From: an uncultured Winogradskyella sp. | GTDB lineage: Bacteria > Bacteroidota > Bacteroidia > Flavobacteriales > Flavobacteriaceae | Length of the DNA stretch: 64,000 nucleotides | Direction of reading: 5' to 3' | Assembly (NCBI RefSeq): GCF_947498345.1 | Contig: NZ_CANMJY010000004.1 | Coordinates: forward strand, 242,785-306,784 | Shown here: in pieces, positions 46,924 to 56,381 of the stretch | Position numbering within the stretch: position 1 is the stretch's first letter | Layout: each line of letters begins with the position of its first letter | The notes under the pieces: model-generated | The model's database searches: none | What the model was told of the DNA's origin: nothing | What the model saw: only the letters and a program-made list of their open reading frames with translations | Program-made: the position numbers and the translations under genes

Positions 46924-48459
46924 CTAATGCTTCTCTACTCCATAGTTATTTAAAAACAGCTCTTCAACCTCTATATCTACATCGTTTAAAAACTGAATAG
47001 AAGCCTCAATGTCATTGTGCAAAACTTGATCTTCTTTTATAAACGGAACTACTTTTCTATAATGCTCTAAAAACGATTCCAGTAAGGGTGAGGTTTTTAA
47101 TGGCCTTCTAAATTCTAATGCTTGCGAAGCGTTCATCAACTCAATGGCAATAACACGCTCTACATTTCTAATTAATGTATAGGCTTGCGTTGCGGCATTG
47201 GCTCCCATACTTACATGATCTTCTTGCCCATTACTAGATACAATACTATCAATACTTGCAGGTGTAGCTAGTTGTTTATTGGCACTTACAATACTTGCTG
47301 CTGTATATTGAGGAATCATAAAACCAGAATTTAATCCGGGATCGCCTACCAAAAATGCTGGTAATCCACGTAAGCCCGAAACTAATTGAAATGTACGTCG
47401 TTCAGAAATATTGCCAATTTCAGCCATGGCAATTTTTAGATAATCTAGTGCTAATGCTAAAGGTTGCCCATGGAAGTTTCCTCCAGAGATAATCAAATCA
47501 TCTTCATGAAAAATATTAGGATTATCTGTAACCGAATTAATCTCAGTTAAAATCACTTTTTCAACGAAGTCTAAAGTATCCTTAGTCGCACCATGTACTT
47601 GTGGAATACATCGAAAAGAATAAGGGTCTTGAACATGTGCTTTCTCTCTTTCTATAAGTTCGCTTCCTTTTAAAAGTTCATTAAAACGTTTTGCCACTTT
47701 TCGTTGTCCAGGATGTGGTCTTACCTCATGTACTAAATCATGAAAAGGGTCTATACGACCATCAAAAGCATCCAAAGATATTGAGGCTACAATATCTGCC
47801 ATATACGACGTCTTATGCGACATTAAAAGCAGATATACACCATAAGCGCTCATAAACTGAGTACCATTTAATAATGCTAAACCTTCTTTTGCTTCAAGTT
47901 TAATGGGTTGCCAACCAAACTTTTTTAATAGCTCTGATGCCTCATAATCTTCCTCTTCATGTACAACATATCCTTTTCCTAATAATGGTAAAGCTAAATG
48001 TGCAAGAGGTGCCAAGTCACCAGACGCTCCCAGAGATCCTTGGGTATATACAAAAGGAAAAATGTCATTATTAAAAAAATCAATCAGCCGGTTTACAGTA
48101 TCTAGCTGTACACCACTATGTCCATAGCTGAGAGACTGAATCTTTAAAAGTAACATCACCTTTACTACAGATTTTGGTACACGAGAACCAGTACCACAAG
48201 CATGGGACATCACAAGGTTTTCTTGTAATTTAGTTAAATCTTTATTAGAAATTTTAGTATTACAAAGCGACCCAAAACCAGTATTTATACCATATATTGG
48301 TTTTTTATTATTGGCAAGTTTATTATCTAAATACGCTTTACAAGCTTTAATACTTTCGACTGAAGCATCAGAAAGTTTTAGCTTTTTTTTGTCATTAAAA
48401 ATATTGTATATCGTAACAATATCTAAAGCATTAGAAGAAATAATATGATAGTTGTCCAT
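46924..48459 (-). CDS. hutH: Histidine ammonia-lyase
   Basis: 511 residues, normal for the family. The Ala-Ser-Gly triad that forms the MIO cofactor lies in GSLGASGDLAPLAHLALPLLG. The substrate loop YGINTGFGSLCNTKIS and VMSHACGTGSRV (Ser-His as in histidine-specific lyases rather than Phe/Tyr lyases), NGTQFMSAYG and GGNFHGQPLALALD are all present. It deaminates L-histidine to urocanate and ammonia in the cytoplasm. No hutU, hutI or hutG gene is next to it, so the rest of the pathway must be elsewhere. Confidence 0.94.
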   Translation of the reverse strand: MDNYHIISSNALDIVTIYNIFNDKKKLKLSDASVESIKACKAYLDNKLANNKKPIYGINTGFGSLCNTKISNKDLTKLQENLVMSHACGTGSRVPKSVVKVMLLLKIQSLSYGHSGVQLDTVNRLIDFFNNDIFPFVYTQGSLGASGDLAPLAHLALPLLGKGYVVHEEEDYEASELLKKFGWQPIKLEAKEGLALLNGTQFMSAYGVYLLLMSHKTSYMADIVASISLDAFDGRIDPFHDLVHEVRPHPGQRKVAKRFNELLKGSELIEREKAHVQDPYSFRCIPQVHGATKDTLDFVEKVILTEINSVTDNPNIFHEDDLIISGGNFHGQPLALALDYLKIAMAEIGNISERRTFQLVSGLRGLPAFLVGDPGLNSGFMIPQYTAASIVSANKQLATPASIDSIVSSNGQEDHVSMGANAATQAYTLIRNVERVIAIELMNASQALEFRRPLKTSPLLESFLEHYRKVVPFIKEDQVLHNDIEASIQFLNDVDIEVEELFLNNYGVEKH

Positions 48460-48534
48460 AAATCGTAATTATAATGTTTCAAAATTGAGAATATTTTTTG
48501 GTTTCACAACAAATTGTTAATAATTCCTTCAGGC

Positions 48535-48564
48535 TTGAAATTCATCTTTTAATGATTATTTTTG
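48535..48564 (+). promoter_or_regulatory. Promoter of the first TlpA-like gene
   Basis: TTG (48535-48537), 19 nt, TATTTTTG (48557-48564). A full match to the Bacteroidetes pattern, ending 21 nt before the ATG at 48586. Confidence 0.65.
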
Positions 48565-48585
48565 ATACTAAATAAAGTATGAAAT

Positions 48586-49938
48586 ATGAAACGATTATTA
48601 ATTATTTGTTTAGCGATGGCATTATTTGCCTGCAAAGAGGAACCTAAGATTGATTATGCTCTTTTTTCTGGAAAAATTGAAAACCCAGCAGATAAGGTGG
48701 TCACTATCTATAAAGGGAGAGAAAAAGTAAAAGAAATACCATTATCAAAAGATGGTAGTTTTGCAGACACGCTTAGAGTAGAGCCTGGCTATTATACACT
48801 AAACCATGAAGGAGAAAGGTCTACAATTTATCTTAAACCTGAAGATGATATTAAAGTTACATTAAATTACAAAGAGTTTGATGAAACCTTAAGTTATACT
48901 GGAAAAGGTTCTGAGAACAGTAATTATTTAGCGACAAAATTCTTGGCTGATGAAAAATCTAGTTTTGACTATGCTAAAGTATTTTCTATGGATGAAGTAG
49001 ATTTTTTAGCTACAATGGATGAGGTTAAGAGCTCAAAGTCAGAGCTACTTAAAGCTGCCAAAAACATAAGTAGTGAATTTAGAGCTTTAGAAGAGAAAAA
49101 TACAGAATATGAGTATTTATCTTATCTGCAAAATTATCAACCTGCCCATAGATATTTTACAAAAAATGATGAGTTTAAACCTTCAGAGAATTTTATGAGA
49201 TCATTAGATGCTATTGATTATAATAACCAAGAAGATTATGCATTACTTGATACATATAAAGAGCTAGTACAAGGGTATTACTCTAATAAAATTAGTAATG
49301 CTGATAACCCTTCTGAAATTTTTGAAATGATTAATAAAAAAGGATTTCCTGACTTAAAGAAAGATCTAGCTAATATGCTAAATTATCAAATATCACCAAG
49401 TAATAAACACAACGACGCATATTACAAAGGTATAATGGCTATGTCTTCTGATGATAAATTCAAAGAAGAATTAACGACAAAGTATAACAAGGTAAAAAAG
49501 TTGGCAAAAGGTATGCCTTCACCAAAGTTTGTTGAGTACGAAAATCATAAAGGAGGTACAACATCCTTAGAAGATTTAAAAGGGAAATATGTTTATATAG
49601 ATGTTTGGGCGACATGGTGTGGACCATGCATTAGAGAGATTCCATCTCTTAAAGAGGTTGAAAAACAGTTTCATGGTAAAAATATAGCTTTTGTAAGCAC
49701 TTCTATTGACAAGGCAGCAGCACATAATAAATGGGTAGAAATGGTTAAGGATAAAGAACTTGGAGGTGTGCAATTGATGGCAGATAAAGATTGGAATTCA
49801 CAATTTGTTCAGGATTATGCAATAGAAGGTATTCCAAGATTCATTTTAATTGACCCAAATGGCAATATTATCAGTGCAGATGCACCTAGACCTTCCAGTC
49901 CTAAATTAGTAGCACTTTTTGAGGAATTAAAAATTTAA
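48586..49938 (+). CDS. TlpA-like thiol-disulfide lipoprotein, long copy
   Basis: 450 residues. Lipoprotein signal MKRLLIICLAMALFAC with Cys16 as the lipidated residue. An N-terminal DUF4369-like beta domain (SGKIENPADKVVTIYKG, SKDGSFADTLRVEPG) is followed by a helical middle region (about 110-300). The C-terminal thioredoxin fold has WATWCGPCIREIPSL (Cys345, Cys348) and the cis-Pro in IEGIPRFILIDPNG. These proteins reduce or oxidise disulfides in the periplasm. The next gene is a shorter paralogue that lacks most of the helical middle. Confidence 0.9.
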   Translation: MKRLLIICLAMALFACKEEPKIDYALFSGKIENPADKVVTIYKGREKVKEIPLSKDGSFADTLRVEPGYYTLNHEGERSTIYLKPEDDIKVTLNYKEFDETLSYTGKGSENSNYLATKFLADEKSSFDYAKVFSMDEVDFLATMDEVKSSKSELLKAAKNISSEFRALEEKNTEYEYLSYLQNYQPAHRYFTKNDEFKPSENFMRSLDAIDYNNQEDYALLDTYKELVQGYYSNKISNADNPSEIFEMINKKGFPDLKKDLANMLNYQISPSNKHNDAYYKGIMAMSSDDKFKEELTTKYNKVKKLAKGMPSPKFVEYENHKGGTTSLEDLKGKYVYIDVWATWCGPCIREIPSLKEVEKQFHGKNIAFVSTSIDKAAAHNKWVEMVKDKELGGVQLMADKDWNSQFVQDYAIEGIPRFILIDPNGNIISADAPRPSSPKLVALFEELKI

Positions 49939-49959
49939 TATATTAGAGTATATAACCTA

Positions 49960-49990
49960 AATGCCTTCAATTTATACGAAGGCATTTTTT
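49960..49990 (+). terminator. Rho-independent terminator after the first TlpA-like gene
   Basis: AAATGCCTTC, AT-rich loop, GAAGGCATTTTTT. Confidence 0.88.
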
Positions 49991-50012
49991 ATAGGTTTTA
50001 TTAAAGATTGTT

Positions 50013-50020
50013 TACTTTTG
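50013..50020 (+). promoter_or_regulatory. -7 box of the second TlpA-like gene
   Basis: TACTTTTG, a full TAnnTTTG match 16 nt before the ATG at 50037. With the terminator just upstream it suggests that the two paralogues are transcribed separately. Confidence 0.55.
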
Positions 50021-50036
50021 TCCTCCCAAAAAAATT

Positions 50037-51080
50037 ATGATGAAAAGATTATTAACATTAAGTATTATAATTATCCTGGCTGCATGCAAAAATGATGAGC
50101 CAAAGGATTACGCTACTATTTCTGGTAAAATAGAAAATGCTCATGAGAGCAAAACGCTTAAAATATTTAAAGGTCAAGCTTATGAAAAAGTAATCACTAT
50201 TAATGATGATGGTACCTTTAAGGATACTTTAAAAGTTGAAGAAGGTGATTACACTATTCAACATGGTAGAGAGTATGGACAAATGTATCTTAAGAATAAT
50301 TTTGAGTCTTCCTTTACAGCTGATTATGATAACTTCATAAAAACAGTGACTTTTAAAGGTGACGGTTCAGATTTTAATAACCTTTCATTACAATCGTTTC
50401 TCCTTATTGACAAATATTTTAACAAAGAACTCATAGAATTTGGTACTGAGGAAGATATAGACACCGCACTTAAAGATTACCGTTCAGATTATGAAACACT
50501 AAAAAAGAAATACGCAAATGTAGATTCTATCCATGTGATTATGATGGACAAAAATATAAGAATGACTGAGCGGCAACTCAACAGAATTATGGAGACAAAG
50601 TTTGCAACACGTGCAGCATTACCAAAAGGAACTGTGTCGCCTACATTTGTGGATTATGAAAATTTTGCTGGGGGAAAAACATCTCTTAAAGACCTAAAAG
50701 GTAAATATGTATACATAGATGTTTGGGCTACCTGGTGTGGTCCTTGTTTAAAAGAAATTCCATCTCTAAAGAAACTAGAAAAGGAATTTAAGAATAAAAA
50801 TATTCAGTTTGTAAGTATTTCAGTCGACGAAGGACGTGGTTATAAAGGTGATGCTGAAGAGGCTTATAAAGGCTGGAAAAAAATGGTTGCCGAAAAAGAG
50901 TTAGGAGGAATGCAATTAATTGCTGACAAAGGATTTAGATCAGATTTTATCCAAGACTACCAAATTAGTGGAATCCCAAGATTCATCTTATTGGATCCTG
51001 AAGGAAATATTGTCAACGCAGATGCTCCGAGACCTTCTAATCCAGATTTAGCGAAGTTGCTAAACAGTTTAAAGATATGA
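50037..51080 (+). CDS. TlpA-like thiol-disulfide lipoprotein, short copy
   Basis: 347 residues. Lipoprotein signal ending LAAC. Same plan as the upstream protein: SGKIENAHESKTLKIFKG and DDGTFKDTLKVEEG, a short helical middle, then the thioredoxin fold with WATWCGPCLKEIPSL (Cys234, Cys237) and ISGIPRFILLDPEG. Both ends match the neighbour closely, including the final residues DAPRPS, while about 100 residues of the middle are absent. This is a tandem duplication followed by loss or gain of the middle region. A second ATG one codon downstream is also possible as start. Confidence 0.9.
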   Translation: MMKRLLTLSIIIILAACKNDEPKDYATISGKIENAHESKTLKIFKGQAYEKVITINDDGTFKDTLKVEEGDYTIQHGREYGQMYLKNNFESSFTADYDNFIKTVTFKGDGSDFNNLSLQSFLLIDKYFNKELIEFGTEEDIDTALKDYRSDYETLKKKYANVDSIHVIMMDKNIRMTERQLNRIMETKFATRAALPKGTVSPTFVDYENFAGGKTSLKDLKGKYVYIDVWATWCGPCLKEIPSLKKLEKEFKNKNIQFVSISVDEGRGYKGDAEEAYKGWKKMVAEKELGGMQLIADKGFRSDFIQDYQISGIPRFILLDPEGNIVNADAPRPSNPDLAKLLNSLKI

Positions 51081-51096
51081 TAATTATAATGCTTTT

Positions 51097-51127
51097 AAAG
51101 CCTTCTAAATTTAGAGGGCTTTTTTAT
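51097..51127. terminator. Bidirectional terminator between convergent genes
   Basis: AAAGCCTTCTAAA pairs with TTTAGAGGGCTTT (one G-T pair) and continues TTTT. It overlaps the stop of the minus-strand gene at 51124. Confidence 0.8.
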
Positions 51128-52683
51128 TGTTCAGCATTATTATTTTCCTGAGCTTGATCTTGTTCTGGTTGTTTAAATAAATCTATATATGCTTCTCCTA
51201 AGGTTTCAATGATATGACTAGCCATTAAACTTTGGTAGCCATAATCTTCTAAAGAAATATCGGCAGACCTTCCATGCAAATATACACCGAAAACTGTAGC
51301 ATTAAGAGGCTTATAACCTTGCGCGACTAAACCTGAAATAATTCCTGTTAAGACATCTCCACTACCTGCAGTTGCCATACCAGAATTGCCAGTAGTGTTC
51401 ACATACAATTTATCACCATAAACTGTAATTGAATTTGCTCCCTTAATTAAGACTATAATATTGTATTTCTTTGTAAATGCTTTAACTTTTTTCAATTTAT
51501 CAAAATCATCAGACCACTTTCCTATTAAACGCTCTAATTCCTTAGGATGTGGTGTTAAAATAGTTTGTTCTGGTAATAATTTTAATAAGGTTTTCTTTTT
51601 TGAAAGTATATTTATACCATCAGCATCAATTACTAAAGGAGCTTTATTCTTTTTTAAAAAATTTTCTAATGCTTTTATAGTTTTATCTGTAGTTCCCAAG
51701 CCTACTCCAACACCAATGACAGTTGGTTCAATATCAAAATTGATGGCACTAATAAATTTAGTTTCGGCATCTGTAATTACCATTGCTTCTGGTAAAGAAG
51801 CCTGAAGGCTATTATAACCACATTCTGGCACATACGCTGTGACCAAACCTGCGCCAGAACTCAAAGAGGCTCTGCTTGCTAAATTTACAGCGCCAATTTT
51901 CCCATGGCTTCCACCGAGAATCATAACGTGCCCAAAGTCACCTTTATGTGCAAATTTTTCTCGTGGCTTGTATAGCGGCAAAACTTCAAACTTAGATATA
52001 AGCTCTACTTCAGTTTCTGTTTGCATTAAATATTCCCTGTCAATACCTATATCTAAAACTTCCCATTGTATAGTGTATTTTGCAGTTTCTGGTAAAAAGA
52101 ACACCAATTTAGGAGACTGAAAGCTTAAAGTATAGCCTGCATACACTACTGCATTCTCATCCTCAACTGCTCTATCCGTATATAAACCGGAAGGTATATC
52201 TATAGCTAAAGTAAATGCTTTAGACGACTTCCATTTTTGAAATAATTCTTTAACCCAATCATTTGGCGGACGATTTAAACCAATACCAAATACAGCATCT
52301 ACAATAATGTCTTTTTCGTCAATCATAATTTCAGAAAAATCACCACTACAACTTAACATTTTTGGCCAATCTTTGGTTACATTTTTTATGCGATCGTAAT
52401 TAATAAGAAAATCTTTCGAACGCTTATCACTACAGTTAATAATATAAGTTATAACATTATAGCCGTGTGTAATTAAATGCCTGGACAAAACTAAACCGTC
52501 ACCACCATTATTACCAATGCCACAGAATATATGAATGGGCACTTGAGCACCTTGCATTCGTGTATGAATCCAATTAAAAATTTGAGTTCCAGCACGCTCC
52601 ATTAAATCAGTAGATGCGATGTTTTGACGTTCTGTGGTCAATTTATCTCCTTCATATATCTGTGCTTTAGAGAAAACTTTCAT
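51124..52683 (-). CDS. nnr: Bifunctional NAD(P)H-hydrate epimerase/ADP-dependent dehydratase
   Basis: 519 residues. The N-terminal YjeF_N epimerase domain (about 1-215) has IFCGIGNNGGDGLVLSRHL and VDAVFGIGLNRP. The C-terminal carbohydrate-kinase-like dehydratase domain (about 225-500) has HKGDFGHVMILGGSHGKIGA, TPHPKELERLIG, IVLIKGANSIT and TGNSGMATAGSGDVLTG. It repairs damaged NADHX and NADPHX in the cytoplasm: the epimerase swaps R and S forms and the dehydratase restores NAD(P)H. The fused two-domain layout is the usual bacterial form. Lone gene. Confidence 0.94.
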   Translation of the reverse strand: MKVFSKAQIYEGDKLTTERQNIASTDLMERAGTQIFNWIHTRMQGAQVPIHIFCGIGNNGGDGLVLSRHLITHGYNVITYIINCSDKRSKDFLINYDRIKNVTKDWPKMLSCSGDFSEIMIDEKDIIVDAVFGIGLNRPPNDWVKELFQKWKSSKAFTLAIDIPSGLYTDRAVEDENAVVYAGYTLSFQSPKLVFFLPETAKYTIQWEVLDIGIDREYLMQTETEVELISKFEVLPLYKPREKFAHKGDFGHVMILGGSHGKIGAVNLASRASLSSGAGLVTAYVPECGYNSLQASLPEAMVITDAETKFISAINFDIEPTVIGVGVGLGTTDKTIKALENFLKKNKAPLVIDADGINILSKKKTLLKLLPEQTILTPHPKELERLIGKWSDDFDKLKKVKAFTKKYNIIVLIKGANSITVYGDKLYVNTTGNSGMATAGSGDVLTGIISGLVAQGYKPLNATVFGVYLHGRSADISLEDYGYQSLMASHIIETLGEAYIDLFKQPEQDQAQENNNAEQ

Positions 52684-52761
52684 ATAAACATTAATTATTT
52701 AAGGCGAAAATCCACTTCATCATTTATTTCGCAATTAATTTTTTTATTCTCGTAAAAATAA

Positions 52762-52769
52762 TACATTTG
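52762..52769 (+). promoter_or_regulatory. -7 box of the thr operon promoter
   Basis: TACATTTG, a full TAnnTTTG match, identical to the tRNA cluster box. The expected start of transcription is about 52775, giving a leader of about 160 nt before thrA. No clear -33 TTG. Confidence 0.5.
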
Positions 52770-52776
52770 GAATGTA

Positions 52777-52881
52777 ATGAATAAAAAAATAAACATAGCA
52801 GAAAATATCGTGATCAACCCTCATTTAATTGTTAACTCTATATGTTTTTTTGTAACGACCCTTTGGGTTGTTTCATTATAA
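52777..52881 (+). promoter_or_regulatory. Possible thr leader ORF with overlapping hairpin
   Basis: A 34-codon ORF begins at ATG 52777, just after the predicted transcription start, and ends at TAA 52881, 56 nt before thrA. It has Thr-Thr followed by Leu-Trp-Val-Val near its end, and is rich in Ile and Val. The Thr codons overlap a hairpin, AACGACCC-TTT-GGGTTGTT (about 52854-52872, one G-T pair). The layout is that of an attenuation leader, but it is not especially Thr-rich, so this stays a hypothesis. Confidence 0.3.
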
Positions 52882-52937
52882 CTTTTCCGTCCTATTATTA
52901 AGTCTATCAAGACCATTATCCATTAAAATTATCATTT

Positions 52938-55412
52938 ATGAAAGTTCTCAAATTCGGTGGAACTTCAGTAGGTTCAGCCAAAAACATAAACAAAGTAATA
53001 TCTATTTTAGAACAACAGTCTAAAGATTCTAAATTAGCCATAGTAGTATCTGCAGTTGGTGGTATCACAGATAAATTATTAGAAGCAGCCAATTTGGCCT
53101 GTGCAAAAGATGAAACCTACTTAACTAATTATAAAACCATTGTTTCTACTCACAAAAAAATTATAGATGGGCTCTTTGCAGATTATGAGAATAATACAGT
53201 TTCCAAAAAGAGCCAAGAAGGCCTACATAAATTGGTTTTGAAAAAGCTGGATGAGCTAAAAAAGCTTCTAGACGGTATTTATTTAATCAATGAGCTCTCT
53301 CCAAAAACAAAAGATAAACTTTTAAGTTTTGGCGAGGTATTATCCTCAACTATAATTTATAATATACTTATAAACAGAAATCTAGACGCAGCCTTAAAGA
53401 ATTCGCAAGAACTTATAACAACGGATTTAAATTTTAATAATGCCGCGGTAAATTTTAACGCTACTAATACTAACATTACAACATTTTTTGCATCAAACAC
53501 AAATACAATTGTTATACTGCCTGGTTTTGTGTCTAAATCATCAACTGGTGAAATTACAACTTTGGGGAGAGGAGGTTCTGACTATACTGCAGCAATCATT
53601 GCAGCTGCATTAGATGCAGAAGCACTGCAAATTTGGACAGATGTTAGTGGAATGTTCACTGCGAATCCAAAATTGGTAAAACAAGCAAAACCTATTGAGA
53701 ATATTACTTATGAAGAGGCTGTAGAACTCTCACATTTTGGAGCCAAGGTGCTTTACCCGCCGACCGTTATGCCTGTCTTAAAAAAAGAAATTCCCATTGT
53801 GATTAAAAACACCTTAAAGCCAGATGCAATAGGAACCACAATCTCAAAGAATCCCAAGTTTAATGGGAAATCCCCAATAAAGGGAATTAGTCATATTGAT
53901 AATATTGCATTACTGACATTGCAAGGTAATGGTATGGTAGGCATTCCTGGTTTTAGCAAACGTCTTTTTGAAACTTTGGCTCAGGAGAAAATCAATATCG
54001 TTCTAATCACACAATCCTCTTCAGAGCATTCTATTTGTTTCGGAATTTCAGAACATGATGCTAAACAAGCAAAAGCTACTGTTGATAAGACTTTTGAATA
54101 CGAAATAGCACTTGGGAAGATAGACCCGATTATTGTTGAAACTAATTTATCCATTATTGCTGTGGTCGGAGATAAAATGAAAAGCCACCAAGGAATTAGT
54201 GGTAAAACGTTTAGTGCTTTAGGAAAAAACAATGTTAATATTAGAGCCATAGCACAAGGAGCCTCTGAACGTAATATCTCTTTTGTTATAAAGAATAACG
54301 ATGTTAAGAAATCGCTCAACATACTTCATGAAAGATTTTTTGAAATAAAAGCTAAGCAAATTAATCTGTTTATAACTGGTGTAGGAAATGTTGGAGAACG
54401 CCTTATTGACCAAATTGAGCAACAACATCAGTTTTTGAAGAATAATTTGCGTATCAACTTACGCATTATTGGTATATCTAACTCCAGAAAAATGGTCTTT
54501 AAGCCAGAAGGAATTAATCTTGAAGAGTGGGTTTCTGAGTTCGATTTTGCAGAGAAATCAAGTATTAAAGGCTTTTATAAAAAAGCTGTGGAAATGAACC
54601 TTAGAAATAGCATTTTTGTAGACGTAACAGCTAGTGAAGCCGTCGCAGATACTTACGAGGATTACTTAAAAAATAGTATTGCTGTTGTGGCCTGTAGCAA
54701 AATTGCATGTTCAAAAGATTACAAAACTTATAAAAATCTTCATGACCTGTCAAAGAAGTATAACGTACCATTTCTTTACGAAACTAATGTAGGTGCTGCA
54801 CTGCCAATTATTAATACCTTGAATAATTTGGTAACTTCCGGTGATAAAGTCACTAACATTCAAGCCGTATTATCGGGTAGTTTAAATTTTGTTTTTAATA
54901 ATTTTAGTGATAAGAATAATTTTCATGATACCGTTAAACGAGCTCAATTTGAAGGTTACACAGAACCAGATCCAAGAATAGATCTTAGCGGTATTGATGT
55001 GGCAAGAAAAGTGCTAATTTTAGCCAGAGAAAATGGTGCTGCAATGGAAATGGATGATATTGAAGTAGAACCGTTTTTAACTAAAGCCAATTTAGAAAGT
55101 GCTTCTATTGATGATTTTTATAAAACATTAAAAGCTGATGAGCGTCATTTTCAAAAACTATATGCTTCGGCAAAGACTAAGAATTGCCAGCTCAAATATG
55201 TTGCAGAATATGACAATGGAAAAGCTAAAGTTGGCCTACAAGAAATCCCTGAAGGTCACCCCTTTTATAATTTAGAAGGTAAGGACAATATCGTGATGTT
55301 CTATACACAACGTTACCCAAGACAACCATTAATTGTAAAAGGTGCAGGTGCAGGTGCAGATGTAACTGCTTCTGGTTTATTTGCAGATATTATACGAATT
55401 GCTAATAATTAA
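52938..55412 (+). CDS. thrA: Bifunctional aspartokinase/homoserine dehydrogenase
   Basis: 824 residues. The aspartokinase part (about 1-460) begins MKVLKFGGTSVGSA, carries TTLGRGGSDYTAAI and is followed by ACT-type regulatory segments (LTLQGNGMVGIPGFSKR, IAVVGDKMKSHQGISGKTF). The homoserine dehydrogenase part (about 465-820) has the Rossmann motif ITGVGNVGERL, YETNVGAALPIINTL and GYTEPDPRIDLSGIDVARK. It catalyses the first and third steps from aspartate to threonine. The ACT domains suggest feedback control by threonine. First gene of thrA-thrB-thrC. Confidence 0.97.
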   Translation: MKVLKFGGTSVGSAKNINKVISILEQQSKDSKLAIVVSAVGGITDKLLEAANLACAKDETYLTNYKTIVSTHKKIIDGLFADYENNTVSKKSQEGLHKLVLKKLDELKKLLDGIYLINELSPKTKDKLLSFGEVLSSTIIYNILINRNLDAALKNSQELITTDLNFNNAAVNFNATNTNITTFFASNTNTIVILPGFVSKSSTGEITTLGRGGSDYTAAIIAAALDAEALQIWTDVSGMFTANPKLVKQAKPIENITYEEAVELSHFGAKVLYPPTVMPVLKKEIPIVIKNTLKPDAIGTTISKNPKFNGKSPIKGISHIDNIALLTLQGNGMVGIPGFSKRLFETLAQEKINIVLITQSSSEHSICFGISEHDAKQAKATVDKTFEYEIALGKIDPIIVETNLSIIAVVGDKMKSHQGISGKTFSALGKNNVNIRAIAQGASERNISFVIKNNDVKKSLNILHERFFEIKAKQINLFITGVGNVGERLIDQIEQQHQFLKNNLRINLRIIGISNSRKMVFKPEGINLEEWVSEFDFAEKSSIKGFYKKAVEMNLRNSIFVDVTASEAVADTYEDYLKNSIAVVACSKIACSKDYKTYKNLHDLSKKYNVPFLYETNVGAALPIINTLNNLVTSGDKVTNIQAVLSGSLNFVFNNFSDKNNFHDTVKRAQFEGYTEPDPRIDLSGIDVARKVLILARENGAAMEMDDIEVEPFLTKANLESASIDDFYKTLKADERHFQKLYASAKTKNCQLKYVAEYDNGKAKVGLQEIPEGHPFYNLEGKDNIVMFYTQRYPRQPLIVKGAGAGADVTASGLFADIIRIANN

Positions 55413-55460
55413 AAAATAGAGCTTTCTTGCCTTATGAAAAGGCAGGTGCATTGAGAACAC

Positions 55461-56381
55461 ATGAAAGAAGTCAAAATATTTTCGCCCGCAACTGTAGCTA
55501 ATGTCGCCTGTGGATTTGATGTACTCGGTTTTTGTTTAGATACCATTGGAGATGAGATGCTCATAAGGCAAACAGATAAAAAAGGTGTCCGAATAACAAC
55601 TATTGATGGCTACGAGTTACCATATGAAACTGAAAGCAATGTTGCGGGAGTTTCGGCTTTGGCTATGTATAACGATTTAAAGCCAAATTGTGGTTTTGAA
55701 ATTGAAATTTATAAAAAGATTAAACCTGGAAGTGGTATTGGGAGTAGTTCAGCAAGTGCTGCAGGCTCCGTTTATGGTATGAATGTTTTACTCGGTAATC
55801 CACTAAACAAGACACAGTTAACCAATTATGCCATGAAAGGTGAAGCACTGGCAAGTCAATCTGAACATGCAGATAATTTGGCTCCTGCAATTTTCGGTGG
55901 ATTTACCTTGGTAAAGTCAACTGATCCATTACAAATAATAGAGCTCCCTACTCCATCAGAGTTATATGCTACTTTGATTCATCCACAGATTGAAATTAAA
56001 ACATCAGAGTCTAGAGCTATTTTGCCTAATGACATTCCGCTTAAGAATGCGATAACACAATGGGCAAATGTAGGTAGTTTGATACATGGGCTACATACAT
56101 CAGATTATAACTTAATAAAAGAGGCCTTAAATGATGTCGTTATTGAGCCTCAAAGAAAACAATTAATTCCTCATTTCGATGATGTAAAGTCAGCCGCCAT
56201 TGAAGCTAAAGCACTGGGCTGCAATATTTCTGGTTCTGGACCTTCTATTTTTGCTTTAAGTAAAGGAGAAGATGTCGCTAAAGCTGTTGAAAAAGCAATG
56301 CGCGGTGTATATTCAGAAACTGATATTGCATTTGAGACTTATGTGTCTAAAATTAATACTGAAGGGATAAAGATTTTATAA
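55461..56381 (+). CDS. thrB: Homoserine kinase
   Basis: 306 residues. GHMP kinase signatures: FSPATVANVACGFDVLGFCL at the start, the ATP-binding loop PGSGIGSSSASAAG and the C-terminal GCNISGSGPSIFAL. It phosphorylates homoserine for threonine synthase. Starts 48 nt after thrA. Its stop overlaps the thrC start by one base (TAATG), so translation is probably coupled. Confidence 0.96.
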   Translation: MKEVKIFSPATVANVACGFDVLGFCLDTIGDEMLIRQTDKKGVRITTIDGYELPYETESNVAGVSALAMYNDLKPNCGFEIEIYKKIKPGSGIGSSSASAAGSVYGMNVLLGNPLNKTQLTNYAMKGEALASQSEHADNLAPAIFGGFTLVKSTDPLQIIELPTPSELYATLIHPQIEIKTSESRAILPNDIPLKNAITQWANVGSLIHGLHTSDYNLIKEALNDVVIEPQRKQLIPHFDDVKSAAIEAKALGCNISGSGPSIFALSKGEDVAKAVEKAMRGVYSETDIAFETYVSKINTEGIKIL

